Of a stretch of 64,000 bases of DNA, positions 25,865 to 35,319 are shown piece after piece. The notes beneath the pieces are model-generated. The model was not told where the DNA came from. It did no database searches and worked only from the letters and a program-made list of their open reading frames with translations. The stretch is from contig NC_013524.1 in the NCBI RefSeq assembly GCF_000024985.1, positions 310,001 to 374,000 of the forward strand, given 5' to 3'. Origin of the DNA: Sphaerobacter thermophilus DSM 20745. GTDB taxonomy: Bacteria > Chloroflexota > Chloroflexia > Thermomicrobiales > Thermomicrobiaceae. A program made the position numbers and the translations under genes. The number at the start of each line of letters is the position of its first letter. Position 1 is the stretch's first letter.

Positions 25865-27238
25865 GTGACAGCGCAGGGAGGAAACCTCGATCTCGCCGAT
25901 GTGTTCGCCTACATCGACGAGCACCGCGACGCGTTCATCGACCAGTTGATCGACTATGTCCGGCGGCCGAGCATCAGCGCCCACGGTGTCGGGATCGCTG
26001 AGGTGGCTGAGTACATCGCCGGGGTGATGCAAGAGATCGGGCTGAACACCCGTGTGATCCCGACTGCGGGCTGGCCGATGGTGCTGGGGGAGCGCATGGA
26101 TCGACCGGGGGCGCCGACGGTGCTCCTCTACGGCCATTACGACGTGCAACCACCCGACCCGCTGGAGGAGTGGGTCACGCCCCCATTCGAGCCGTCCATC
26201 CGCGACGGCCGCCTCTACGCACGCGGCGTGGGCGACAACAAGGGCCAGCACCTGGCTCAGATCCTGGCGCTCAAGTCCCTGCTGGCGGTGCGGGGTGAGC
26301 TTCCGTGTAACGTCAAAGTACTGCTGGAGGGTGAGGAAGAGGTCGGCAGTCCACACATGCCCGCCTTCATCCAGGAACACCGGGATGAGGTTATGGCCGA
26401 CCTGGTCATCACCAGCGACGGACCGGTCGACGAGAGCGGCCGGAGCCGCATCCTCTTCGGAGTGCGGGGCGTGCTGAGCTTCGAACTGCGCGCCCGCGGG
26501 GCCAACCGTGACCTGCACTCCGGCAACTTCGGTGGCGTGGCACCGAACCCGATCTGGACCCTGGTGCACCTCCTGGCCACGATGAAGAACGCTCAGGGCG
26601 AGGTCACGATCGAGGGCTTCTACGACGACGTGCTCCCCCTGACGCCGCTGGAGCAGGAGGCGCTGGCGAAGCTCCCGATCGACGAGGAGGCGGTCAAGGC
26701 GTCCCTCGGTATCGCCGAGTTCGACGAGCCGCGCGAGCGGGGCTACTTCGAGCGACTCGCCGCCTGGCCGACCTTCACCATCAACGGGTTCCACGGCGGG
26801 TATGGCGGCCCAGGCTCGAAGACGGTCCTGCCGCATGAGGCCGTCGTCAAGTGCGACGTGCGGTTGGTTGAGGCGCAGAAGGCCGACGACATCTTTGCCA
26901 AGATCGAGGCCCACGTGCGCAAGCACGCGCCGAACGTCGAGGTCATCCGACAGGGCTCGATGGAACCGTCCAAGACCCCGCTCGATTCGCCGTATGCCGA
27001 GCCGATCCGGCGCGGTGTTGCCCTGGGCCAGGGAGAGGAGCCGCTGCTCGTGCCGGCCCTGGGCGGCAGTCTCCCAGACTACGTCTTCACCAAGATCCTG
27101 GGTATCCCGGCCTTCGGGGTTCCGTACGCCAACCCCGACGAGTCCAACCATGCGCCGAACGAGAACCTGGAGCTTGAGCGCTTCATCAAGGGAATCAAGA
27201 CCGGTGCCGCGATGCTCACGGCGCTGGGCCAGATGTGA
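25865..27238 (+). CDS. M20-family metallopeptidase (dipeptidase-like)
   Basis: The 457-aa protein carries the M20 metal and catalytic motifs: LLYGHYDVQPPDP, GVGDNKGQ, LLEGEEEVGS with the Glu-Glu pair, and the dimerisation-domain DLHSGNFGG. The late SNHAPNEN block supplies the last metal ligand. The closest functional group is the M20 dipeptidase/carnosinase-like branch, cytosolic and two-zinc. The GTG at 25865 is chosen because the upstream 58 codons lack family similarity; the site before it (GAAAGGGAAC) is moderate. It follows the nitrilase by 131 bases. Confidence 0.88.
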   Translation: MTAQGGNLDLADVFAYIDEHRDAFIDQLIDYVRRPSISAHGVGIAEVAEYIAGVMQEIGLNTRVIPTAGWPMVLGERMDRPGAPTVLLYGHYDVQPPDPLEEWVTPPFEPSIRDGRLYARGVGDNKGQHLAQILALKSLLAVRGELPCNVKVLLEGEEEVGSPHMPAFIQEHRDEVMADLVITSDGPVDESGRSRILFGVRGVLSFELRARGANRDLHSGNFGGVAPNPIWTLVHLLATMKNAQGEVTIEGFYDDVLPLTPLEQEALAKLPIDEEAVKASLGIAEFDEPRERGYFERLAAWPTFTINGFHGGYGGPGSKTVLPHEAVVKCDVRLVEAQKADDIFAKIEAHVRKHAPNVEVIRQGSMEPSKTPLDSPYAEPIRRGVALGQGEEPLLVPALGGSLPDYVFTKILGIPAFGVPYANPDESNHAPNENLELERFIKGIKTGAAMLTALGQM

Positions 27239-27286
27239 CGCGGCGGGGCGGCCGCCGGGCGTGTGCACCACCGAGAGGCAGGGACC

Positions 27287-28999
27287 ATGGCCGAATCGAT
27301 CAGCCGCGCGGTCTCAGGTGCCGAGTTGGACCGGCACCTGCGGGCGATCGCGCAGTACGTGCGGCTTTCCGGGACGCCGGACGAGGCGAAGGCCTTCGAT
27401 TACATTCAGGAACAATTGGAGCGCTTCGGCTACACCGTCACGCGCTACGAGAGCGATGCGCTCATCGGCTACCCCGCCGAGTCCAGGCTGGAGATCCTCG
27501 GTCCGGAGCCGGAGGTCATCCCGTCCAACGGGTACTCCCTGAGCCCGCAAACCGAGGGCGACGGGGTTGTCGGCGAACTGGTCTACGTCGGCGCGGGTCT
27601 GCCCGCAGACTACGCGGGTCGAGACGTTCGCGGCAAGATCGTGCTGAGCGACGGGCTGGCGATGCCGGGTAAGACCCTGGCCGCGCAGCAGGCCGGGGCG
27701 ATCGGCCAGATCCACATCAACGATGAGCACATCCACGAGATGTGCATCTCGCCGGTCTGGGGTACGCCGACGCCGGAGACGGCCGATCTGTTGCCCCAGG
27801 TCCCCTCGGTCAGCTTGGACCGTGCCGGTGGCGAGCGGCTGAAGGCGGCCCTGGAGCAGGGCCCGGTCCAGGTGCGGCTGATGACGAAACCCTACCGGGC
27901 CTGGTGCAAGATCCCCACGCTGATCGCCGATCTGCCGGGCACAGTCGAGGATCGCTTCGTCCTCTTCAGCGGCCACGTCGACTCCTGGCACTACGGGGCG
28001 ATGGACAACGGGACCGCCAACGCCACCCAGCTCGAGGTCGCGCGCCTGCTGGCGGAGCGGCGCGGGGAGCTGCGCCGTGGCGTGCGGTTAGCATTCTGGT
28101 CCGGCCACTCGCACGGACGCTATGCCGGCTCTTCCTGGTATGCCGACACCTTCTGGCACGACCTGCATGAGCGTTGCGTCTGCCACGTGAATATTGACTC
28201 GGTCGGCGCCAAGGGTGCTGAGGTCCTGGATGAGGCTCCCAGCATGGCCGAGACCTACGGCTTCGGCCGCGAAGTCCTGCGCGATACGGTGGGCGTTGAC
28301 CTGGTCTACCGGCGGATCAGCCGCTCCAGCGATCAATCATTCTGGGGACACGGTATCCCGTCGCTCTTCGCCTCCCTGTCCGAGCAGGCGGCGGACCCGT
28401 CTGGAACCTCCCAGGCCCTTGCCCAGCTCCTGGGCAGCGGTCGGCGCGCGGCAGGGCTCGGCTGGTGGTGGCACACCACCGAGGACACGCTGGACAAGAT
28501 CGACCCGGACAACCTGGTGCGGGACGCCCAGGTCTACGCCGAGACGCTCTGGCGCCTCTGCACCACTGAGCGACTGCCGTTCGACTTCGCCGCGGCGGCT
28601 GATGAGATTGCCGAGGCCGTGAGTGGCTACCACGAGGCTGCCAACGGGGCGATTGACCTGAGCCGAACCGCCGATGAGGCCCGCCGCCTCGCCGCCACGC
28701 TGCGCGCCACGCCGCTGGACCAGCGGGACCCGAACGAGGTGAACGACCTGCTCATGGACCTGAGCCGCCTCCTGATTCCGGTGAACTACACCCGCAGCGG
28801 CCCATTCGACCACGACCTGGCGCTGGGAACCGTCCCGGTGCCGGGGCTGGCTGAGGCAGCCGAACTGGCGCGCCTCGACCCGACCAGCGACGAGTTCCGC
28901 TTCCTGCACGCGAAGCTCGTCCGGGAGCGGAACCGAGTCGAGCACGCCCTCCGCGCGGCGCACCGTCGTGTGGTCGGCGCGTGGCCCGAGGCACGTTAG
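27287..28999 (+). CDS. M28-like protein with altered metal site (paralogue A)
   Basis: The 570-aa protein has an inserted PA-type domain (about residues 100-190) and an M28 aminopeptidase-like domain: FSGHVDSWHYGAMDNGTANATQLE (metal His-x-Asp and the bridging Asp), VNIDS and a late WWWHTTEDTLDKI. At the position of the family's catalytic and metal-binding Glu-Glu it reads FWSGHSHGRYAGSSWY, so both glutamates are replaced. A C-terminal helical domain of about 130 residues follows. It may bind metal through histidine instead, act on a different substrate or be inactive. GAGGCAGGG precedes the ATG. It lies 48 bases after the M20 gene. Confidence 0.8.
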   Translation: MAESISRAVSGAELDRHLRAIAQYVRLSGTPDEAKAFDYIQEQLERFGYTVTRYESDALIGYPAESRLEILGPEPEVIPSNGYSLSPQTEGDGVVGELVYVGAGLPADYAGRDVRGKIVLSDGLAMPGKTLAAQQAGAIGQIHINDEHIHEMCISPVWGTPTPETADLLPQVPSVSLDRAGGERLKAALEQGPVQVRLMTKPYRAWCKIPTLIADLPGTVEDRFVLFSGHVDSWHYGAMDNGTANATQLEVARLLAERRGELRRGVRLAFWSGHSHGRYAGSSWYADTFWHDLHERCVCHVNIDSVGAKGAEVLDEAPSMAETYGFGREVLRDTVGVDLVYRRISRSSDQSFWGHGIPSLFASLSEQAADPSGTSQALAQLLGSGRRAAGLGWWWHTTEDTLDKIDPDNLVRDAQVYAETLWRLCTTERLPFDFAAAADEIAEAVSGYHEAANGAIDLSRTADEARRLAATLRATPLDQRDPNEVNDLLMDLSRLLIPVNYTRSGPFDHDLALGTVPVPGLAEAAELARLDPTSDEFRFLHAKLVRERNRVEHALRAAHRRVVGAWPEAR

Positions 29000-29058
29000 G
29001 GCGGGGAGGAACGTGAACGGGCCGGTGCGGTGCGCCGTGGGATCGGTGTGGTAAGCCA

Positions 29059-30267
29059 GTGAATCCCCGGTCACCACTGCGACATTCGCTTGCCACCGTC
29101 GCGCTGCTGACCGCGATGCTGGTGATCCACAACGCGCACCGCACCGGCGTCGTCACCGTCTTCGACGGCCTGCGCCTGCGGTTCGGGACCGACTACGCCG
29201 GTGTTGGGACGCTCTTTTCGGCTTACGTCCTGGGCTACGGAATCGCCCAGTCGGTCGTCGGACTCGTCGGGGACCGCTTCAGCGCCAAGCGGCTCCTTGT
29301 TGCTGGGCTCGCGGCGAGCGCGCTCTTCTCCGCGCTCTTCGCCGGGACCGCTTCCTACGGTGCCGCGCTCGCCGCACGCTTCCTCCTCGGGGCGACCGGC
29401 GCGTTGCTCTACACCCCGGCGATGAAGCTGGGGATCGTCCTCTTCAAACCGGAGGAGCGCGGCCGGGTTCTCGGCGTGCTCCAGGCGGGGGCGGGGATCG
29501 GCAGCAGCGGTGCCATGATCCTCGTCCCGGCGCTGTCCGGAGTCGTCGGGTTGACCGGCGCCTTCCTCTCGCTCTCCCTCCTAACGGCTGTCACCCTGGT
29601 GGCGGCGGTTTCCGTGCTGCCGGGCGAGCCAGTGATCGCCTCCTCCTCACAAGCGCGTGGCGAGTCCGCCGGGCTCGTCCGGCGGGGCGATTTCTGGCAA
29701 CTCCTGGCGGCCAGCCTGATCGGGATGCTCGCCATGTACGGGATCCTGACCTGGCTGCCGACCTATCTGACTGCGGACTTCGGGTACACAGAGGTCTGGG
29801 CAGGGACTGTCGCATCCCTCGCCAATCTCACGCTCCTGGTGGCCGCACCCATAGTCGGCTGGGCTGCCGATCTCCCACCGGGTCGAATCACGGTCGTCAC
29901 GTTGGGATCGCTACTGGCGGTCTTGGTCTTCGGCCTGCTGGTGCTGAGCCCATGGATGCCCGTAGTGGTCGCCGCGACACTGCTAAGCGGCGTTAGCCTG
30001 GCGGCGACCACGGCGCCGTTCATGCTGCTCGCGGGCGAGCGCTTCGGAGCTGGGCAGACGGCGCGGGTCGTCGGCCTGATGGCGACGGCCGGCCAGCTCG
30101 GAGCGACGCTGGCCGGCTCGGTCTTCGGCTTCGTGCTCGAGCGCGGCGGCGGCTTCCAGGCCGTCTGGCTTGCCTGCGGCGCGTTCGCGCTCGTGCGGCT
30201 CGTGCTGCTGCTCGACCTCGTCCGCCGCGATCGGCGGCGCCCGCACACGTCTGACGCAGTGGTGTGA
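29059..30267 (+). CDS. MFS transporter
   Basis: The 402-aa protein has about 12 hydrophobic segments, the loop 2-3 motif (VGLVGDRFSAKRLLV) and a similar GWAADLPPGR in the second half, as in the major facilitator superfamily. The start is the GTG at 29059. It is the last gene of the plus-strand cluster with nitrilase and peptidases, so it may import a peptide- or amide-like substrate or export a product. Only 9 bases separate its stop from the convergent M28-like paralogue, leaving no room for a separate terminator. Confidence 0.85.
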   Translation: MNPRSPLRHSLATVALLTAMLVIHNAHRTGVVTVFDGLRLRFGTDYAGVGTLFSAYVLGYGIAQSVVGLVGDRFSAKRLLVAGLAASALFSALFAGTASYGAALAARFLLGATGALLYTPAMKLGIVLFKPEERGRVLGVLQAGAGIGSSGAMILVPALSGVVGLTGAFLSLSLLTAVTLVAAVSVLPGEPVIASSSQARGESAGLVRRGDFWQLLAASLIGMLAMYGILTWLPTYLTADFGYTEVWAGTVASLANLTLLVAAPIVGWAADLPPGRITVVTLGSLLAVLVFGLLVLSPWMPVVVAATLLSGVSLAATTAPFMLLAGERFGAGQTARVVGLMATAGQLGATLAGSVFGFVLERGGGFQAVWLACGAFALVRLVLLLDLVRRDRRRPHTSDAVV

Positions 30268-30276
30268 GCCCGGGCC

Positions 30277-32058
30277 CTACGGTGTGGCGGCCTCGACGGT
30301 CTCGCGGGCCAGCTCCAGGGTCCAGACCAGGCGGTTCTGCCCGCGGGTCAGATGCGCGCGCAGCACCCCCCGCCGGTGCGGGTCGCTCGCCTGCGCCAGC
30401 GCCCCCGCCGGGGCCAGGTCCGGCAGCGGCGGCACGTTCAGCGCCGGGTCGTGCCAGAAGGGCGCCTGCCGACTGTAGTTGACCGGGATCAGCAGCCGCC
30501 CCAGCCGCACCTGCGCCGCATTGAAGCGCCGCGCCGCCGGCTCGGCCGGATCGTCGACGGCCGGGGCCGCCGCATAGAAGCGGGTTAGCGCCGCCTCCAG
30601 GGCGTCCACCGCCGCCTGGGCCGGGCCGAAGTCGAAGCCGCTGCCCGCGGCCTCCTGGTAGCGCGCCAGGGTGGCGCGGAACTCGGCCGTGGTGCGCGTC
30701 CAGTCGAAGGGCAGCAGGGGGGCAGTGAGCACCCGCAGCACCGAGGCGGCATACATGCGCATATCGCGCAGCAGGATGTCGCGGTCGGCGATCGCGAGGG
30801 TGTCGCCCTCGGTGTGCCACTCGATGTTGGCCCCGCAGCCGCCCACGGCGTAGTAGCCCTTGGCGAGGCGGTCCTCCTCGGCCATGGTGGAGCTGAGCAT
30901 GTAGAAGCTGGAGAGGCCGATGCTGTTGAAGGAGTAGTCGCCGGCCCGCGGTGGGCGCTCGGGCTGGGGGGTGATGCCGGTGGTGGCACGGATGACGGCG
31001 TCGACGAAGGGCTCGGTCTCGCTCATGGCGGTCAGGTTGTTGTAGGTGGTGGCCCAGCGGCAGCCGGGGGAGTCGCAGTTGACCTGGGCCACGCAGTGGC
31101 GGGCCAGCTCCAGGGCGAAGGTGTCGGCATACCAGGTGGAGCCGGCATAGCGGCCATGGGAGTGGCCACTCCACCAGGCGATGCGCAGGGAACGCGCCAG
31201 GCGGTCGCGGTGGGCCCAGAAGACGCGGGCCAGTTCCAGCAGGGTGGCATCGCCGGTGGCGTTGTCGCCGATGCCGACGTGCCAGGAGTCGAGGTGGCCG
31301 TGGAGCAGGACGAACTCCTCGGGGACGCGGGCACCGGGGATCTCGGCGACGAGCACGGGGATGGGGCGCCAGCGGGTGTCGAGGCGGGTGGCCAGGGCCA
31401 CCTGGGCACCGGCCTGGGCGGCGGCGATCAGCGCCTGGCCGTCGGGGTGGTTGACGGCCACGACGGGGATGGAGGGCTGGCGGCCCATCGAGTCGAGGTC
31501 GGGGGTGCCCCAGATGGTGGTGCAGATGCCCTCGTGGATGGCCTCGCCGGGGTTGATGAAGATCACTGCGATCGCACCGGCGGCGGTGACGGCTTCCAGC
31601 TTTTCCTCGACCGGGATACCCTCTGTGATAACGATCTTCCCCCTGGCGTCGATGCCGCCAAGGTCGATACCGGAGTCGAACACACCGCGCTCGTAGTCGC
31701 TGGCACGCGCCGGCGCGTAGACGAGTTCGCTCACGATCTCTTTGCCGTCGGTCGACACCGACATCGAGACCGTCTTCGCGCGGAACGAGCGGCCGTCTGG
31801 CCCGAGGGTGCGGACGCTGGCCTCGAGGGGGATGGAGATGAAGCACTCGGGCTCGTAGAGGGTGTAAGGGATGCCCGCTTCCTTCAGTTGCTCGATGATG
31901 AGCTCGATGGCGCGCCGCTCGTCCTCCGAGCCGGAGAGCCGGTGCAGCGTCGAGAAGTCCTCGATCAGCTTCCAGGGCACATCGAGCGAGATACTGTCAA
32001 GGACTTCGCGTTCGAACTCTGGATCACTCCACTGGACAATCGCCGAGAGATCGGCCAC
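30277..32058 (-). CDS. M28-like protein with altered metal site (paralogue B)
   Basis: The 593-aa protein has the same plan as the protein at 27287: a PA-type insert, then HGHLDSWHVGIGDNATGDATLLE, WWSGHSHGRYAGSTWY and a C-terminal helical domain ending in LLIPVNYSRQAP, clearly shared with paralogue A (LLIPVNYTRSGP). The Glu-Glu pair is again replaced by Ser/His. Codon use changes inside the gene. From about 31560 to the stop almost every codon ends in C or G with many CCC, GCC and ACC, whereas the first 165 codons look like the neighbours. That suggests a mosaic origin. It is convergent with the MFS gene. Confidence 0.8.
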   Translation of the reverse strand: MADLSAIVQWSDPEFEREVLDSISLDVPWKLIEDFSTLHRLSGSEDERRAIELIIEQLKEAGIPYTLYEPECFISIPLEASVRTLGPDGRSFRAKTVSMSVSTDGKEIVSELVYAPARASDYERGVFDSGIDLGGIDARGKIVITEGIPVEEKLEAVTAAGAIAVIFINPGEAIHEGICTTIWGTPDLDSMGRQPSIPVVAVNHPDGQALIAAAQAGAQVALATRLDTRWRPIPVLVAEIPGARVPEEFVLLHGHLDSWHVGIGDNATGDATLLELARVFWAHRDRLARSLRIAWWSGHSHGRYAGSTWYADTFALELARHCVAQVNCDSPGCRWATTYNNLTAMSETEPFVDAVIRATTGITPQPERPPRAGDYSFNSIGLSSFYMLSSTMAEEDRLAKGYYAVGGCGANIEWHTEGDTLAIADRDILLRDMRMYAASVLRVLTAPLLPFDWTRTTAEFRATLARYQEAAGSGFDFGPAQAAVDALEAALTRFYAAAPAVDDPAEPAARRFNAAQVRLGRLLIPVNYSRQAPFWHDPALNVPPLPDLAPAGALAQASDPHRRGVLRAHLTRGQNRLVWTLELARETVEAATP

Positions 32059-32217
32059 CTTTCGTTACCCTCCCTGTAATCCATCGGTTGCTCGGCTCCC
32101 CCGAGCCCGCTTTGGGCCTGGGTTCCGATACGCTCTCGCCCCTGATAGCAGTGGCGGGCAGGTATTCGTCTGTGTCGTCGTCAGCGGAGCGAGGGACGAC
32201 ACGAAAAGAGCGATCAC

Positions 32218-33279
32218 CTAGACGGTGATGACCACCTTCCCGAAGCTCGCGCGGGACTCCGCGCGGCGGTGTGCGTCGGCGATCCGCTCCAGCGGGAAGA
32301 CGCTGTCGATGATCGGGGTGATCTCTCCCGCGAAGAGCAGTCGCATGACCTGGGTGAAGTCGTCCCAGTTGCCCATCGGCGCGCCGATGATGCGCCGGTG
32401 ACGCTGGTAGACCTCCCGAATGTCGAACTGCGGTTGGTTCCCGGCGGTGGCGCCGCAGCAGACGAGCCGACCGCCGCGGGCCAGGCTGCGGATGCTCTCG
32501 CGCCAGGTGGCGCCGAGCGGATCAACCACGATATCGACCCCTCTGCCGCCGGTCTGATCCAGGACCCATTCCGAGATCGGTCCGGCGCTCGGGTCGAAGG
32601 TCGCGGCCGCGCCATGCTCCTCGGCGAGGCGTCGCTTCTCAGGCAGGCTGGCCGTGGCATACACGGTCGCACCCGCTCGCCGCGCGATCCGCAGGGCCGC
32701 AGAGCCGACACCGCCGCCCACGCCGAGGATGAGGACCGACTCGCCCGCGCGCAGTTGACCGGCGGTGATGAGCATGCGCCACGCGGTCGTGTAGGCGATC
32801 GGCATTGCCGCCGCATCGGTGAAGGAGACATGATCCGGGAGCGGCAGCAGGTTGTGCGCCTGTACCACCGCATACTCCGCCATTGCCCCATCGGTGTGCT
32901 CGCCGAAGATGCGGTACTCCAGGCACTGGGTCTGTTCGCCGGCGCGGCAGTAATCGCAGGTGCCGCAGTAGATGCTCGGGTAGAGCACCACCCGCTGACC
33001 GACGTGGACGTTGGTGACCCCAGGTCCGAGCCTCGCGACCTCCCCGGCGCAGTCGCTGCCGCTGATGATGGGGAAGTCCGGCTCCGTCCAGGGGAAGATC
33101 GGGACCGGCGGCCCGCTTCGGGCCCACAGATCGAGCCGGTTGATTGAGGTCGCGCGGACCCGTATCAGGGCCTCTCCTGGGCCCGGCTCCGGGCGGGGTA
33201 TTTCTTCGTAGGAGAGGACCTCCGGCCCACCGTGCCGGTGGATCACCGCTGCATGCATCGTCGGTGGCAGTTCACTCAC
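32218..33279 (-). CDS. Zinc-dependent alcohol dehydrogenase / quinone-oxidoreductase family
   Basis: The 353-aa MDR-family protein has an N-terminal GroES-like domain (GPGEALIRVRATSINRLDLWAR, then ISGSDCAGEV) and structural-zinc-type cysteines in CGTCDYCRAGEQTQC. The NAD(P)-binding fold follows (GESVLILGVGGGVGSAALRIAR), with IVVDPLG. The substrate is unknown. The GTG at 33279 is preferred because GGAGGG lies nine bases before it; ATGs at 33288 and 33258 are alternatives. It reads in the same direction as the M28-like gene 159 bases downstream. Confidence 0.85.
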   Translation of the reverse strand: MSELPPTMHAAVIHRHGGPEVLSYEEIPRPEPGPGEALIRVRATSINRLDLWARSGPPVPIFPWTEPDFPIISGSDCAGEVARLGPGVTNVHVGQRVVLYPSIYCGTCDYCRAGEQTQCLEYRIFGEHTDGAMAEYAVVQAHNLLPLPDHVSFTDAAAMPIAYTTAWRMLITAGQLRAGESVLILGVGGGVGSAALRIARRAGATVYATASLPEKRRLAEEHGAAATFDPSAGPISEWVLDQTGGRGVDIVVDPLGATWRESIRSLARGGRLVCCGATAGNQPQFDIREVYQRHRRIIGAPMGNWDDFTQVMRLLFAGEITPIIDSVFPLERIADAHRRAESRASFGKVVITV

Positions 33280-33400
33280 GAATCTCATCCCTCCGTGCGT
33301 CGTGCCGGCGTGCCTCGACCGGCTGCCCATCGTACCGCCGCACGCTCCTGATCACCAGCCCGTATCACGACCGCGGCGTGGTAAGGGGCGGGCTTCAGTC

Positions 33401-33429
33401 TTGACGAAACTTTCCGCCGTGACGCTAAA
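33401..33429 (+). promoter_or_regulatory. Candidate promoter for the Wzz/BY-kinase operon
   Basis: TTGACG (33401-33406), a 17-base spacer and GCTAAA (33424-33429) lie 180 bases before the ATG at 33607. The -35 box is good and the -10 box weak. If used, it gives a leader of about 170 bases. Confidence 0.35.
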
Positions 33430-33606
33430 AGGAGGCATTGATCTTGCTGTTCGCAATGCAGTACGAATTGCACCCCTTCGTCCCCCTCACTCGTCTCGCA
33501 CCCCGCATCCCAGCACATTGCGCCGGTTGAGGGTGGTTGGCAGTCGGAGGGGAGGGCAACGCGTGCAACCAGGATGGGATCGGGTTGGGATTCGGTGGGG
33601 AGGACT

Positions 33607-35280
33607 ATGACGTCGAGCATTCTTGCGCGTGGGCTCCGCTGGTGGTGGATCGTGCTGGTTGGTGCCCTTGCTGCCGCTGCGTTGGCCTACCTCGTCAGCG
33701 CGGCAATGACGCCGATCTATCAGGCACAGCTCACCCTACTAATTGAGGAGAGTCAGGGTACCGGGGCAGGCGACTACAACGACATCCTGGCTGCCGAGCG
33801 CCGTACCCGTACCTTCAGCCGCCTCGTGGCACAGCGCCCTGTGCTCGAGGAGACGATCCGCCGCCTGTCGCTCCGGATGACTCCTGAGGAGCTGATGGCG
33901 GTGATCGAGGTGACCCCGATCCGCGACACGCAACTCGTGACGCTGGCGGTGTCGGACCCGAGCCCCGCGCGGGCGGCGGCGATCGCCAACACGGTTGCCG
34001 AGGTCTTCATCGAACAGACGCAGCAGCGGCAGGCTGAGATAGCCGGGCCGGGCGCCGATCAGGTGCAGCAGAACATCGAGGCGATCCAGCGCCAGATCGA
34101 CGAGGCCAATGCGCGTATCGCCGAGCTGCAGGCACAGCCAAACGCGGGTGATCCGGCGGTGCAGGAGGAGATCCGGAACCTGCAAGCGCAGCTCGCGCAG
34201 TTCACCGAGACCCACAGCGCCCTGATCGAGGCGCAGCAGCGCATCCTCGCCTCGGCTGCGGCGAGTGGCCCGCGGATTCGCGTGACCGCCGACGCGATCC
34301 CGCCCGATGCGCCGATTCGCCCGCGCACCACACTGAACACGGCGCTCGGTGGGGTACTCGGCACGCTCCTCGGTCTGGGCGTAGTGCTGGTCCTCGTCTA
34401 CCTCGACGATACGGTCAAGGACGCCGAGGATGTGCGGCGCCTGACCGGCCGCCCGGCGCTCGGCTGGATTCCCCGGTTCCGCGGGCCGAGCGGCATCGCG
34501 CTGGTGACCGCGCCGCGCTCGCCTGTCTCTGAGGGGTACCGGAGCCTGCGCACGAACTTGCAGTTCGCGACCCTGGGGCAGGAGGTACGCTCGATCCTCG
34601 TGACCAGTGCCCGCCCTGGGGACGGCAAGACCACCACGGTGGTCAACCTCGGTGCCGTGCTCGCGCAGGGCGGCCAGCAAGTCATCGTTGTCGACGCGGA
34701 CCTGCGCCGCCCGCGCCTCCACGCAGCGCTCGGGAACGTGCCCAACCGCTTCGGGCTGACGAACCTGCTCCTGGCCGACGACGAGGTCGATCTGGCAGCG
34801 CTGCTCCAGGAAACCGATGTGCCGGGGCTCCGGGTTCTGACGACGGGGCCGCTGCCGCCGAACCCGACCGACGTGCTCGACTCGCCGCGGATGCATGAGC
34901 TCATCGCCGGGTTGGAGCGGATGGCGGACATGGTGCTGGTGGACGCCCCACCGGTGCCGGTGAGCGATGCGCTGGTACTGGCCGGGCTGGTGGACCGCGT
35001 GCTTCTGGTCGCCTACAGCGGCCGTACCCGTTCGGCAGAGCTGGCGCGGGCGGTCGAGGAGCTGACGCGAGCGGGTACGCCGCTTTTGGGCGTCCTGCTC
35101 AACCGGGCTGAGGCCGGTGCCGGTGGGTACGACCTCTATTACGCGGAGTACTACAGCGCCGAGCCGGACACTGGCGACCAAGACGGCAGCGGCCCCGGCG
35201 CGTCGACGCGGCTGTCGCAGCGGCTAGGTACTCTGGTGTCGGGGCGTGCCGTCGACGCCACGCAGCGTGGCAACCAGTGA
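33607..35280 (+). CDS. Wzz/BY-kinase fusion: polysaccharide co-polymerase with tyrosine kinase domain
   Basis: The 557-aa protein has a Wzz domain between two membrane segments (about 14-34 and 246-266) with a coiled-coil stretch at 150-215. A cytoplasmic BY-kinase domain follows, with intact Walker A (PGDGKTT, Lys341), Walker A' (VIVVDADLRRP, about 359-369) and Walker B-like VLVDAPP. The C-terminus has a tyrosine cluster (YDLYYAEYYS), the usual autophosphorylation tail. It should control chain length and export of the polymer made by the 39-51 kb locus. The ATG at 33607 follows GGGGAGG. In contrast to the split, degenerate kinase at 6522, this copy looks active. Confidence 0.92.
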   Translation: MTSSILARGLRWWWIVLVGALAAAALAYLVSAAMTPIYQAQLTLLIEESQGTGAGDYNDILAAERRTRTFSRLVAQRPVLEETIRRLSLRMTPEELMAVIEVTPIRDTQLVTLAVSDPSPARAAAIANTVAEVFIEQTQQRQAEIAGPGADQVQQNIEAIQRQIDEANARIAELQAQPNAGDPAVQEEIRNLQAQLAQFTETHSALIEAQQRILASAAASGPRIRVTADAIPPDAPIRPRTTLNTALGGVLGTLLGLGVVLVLVYLDDTVKDAEDVRRLTGRPALGWIPRFRGPSGIALVTAPRSPVSEGYRSLRTNLQFATLGQEVRSILVTSARPGDGKTTTVVNLGAVLAQGGQQVIVVDADLRRPRLHAALGNVPNRFGLTNLLLADDEVDLAALLQETDVPGLRVLTTGPLPPNPTDVLDSPRMHELIAGLERMADMVLVDAPPVPVSDALVLAGLVDRVLLVAYSGRTRSAELARAVEELTRAGTPLLGVLLNRAEAGAGGYDLYYAEYYSAEPDTGDQDGSGPGASTRLSQRLGTLVSGRAVDATQRGNQ

Positions 35281-35319
35281 TCGTGGCGTGGCCGCTGGTG
35301 GTTCGAGGGAACGCGACAG

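Noticed and set aside
25586-27271. Minus-strand frame of about 560 codons opposite the M20 peptidase
   Set aside because: The plus-strand protein has all M20 motifs; the antisense translation has none and arises from G/C at third positions.
30814-32079. Long plus-strand frame (about 420 codons) opposite the M28-like gene
   Set aside because: Gly/Asp/Val-rich translation with no motif or ribosome binding site; it is the antisense shadow of a very GC-rich gene whose M28-like features are clear on the minus strand.
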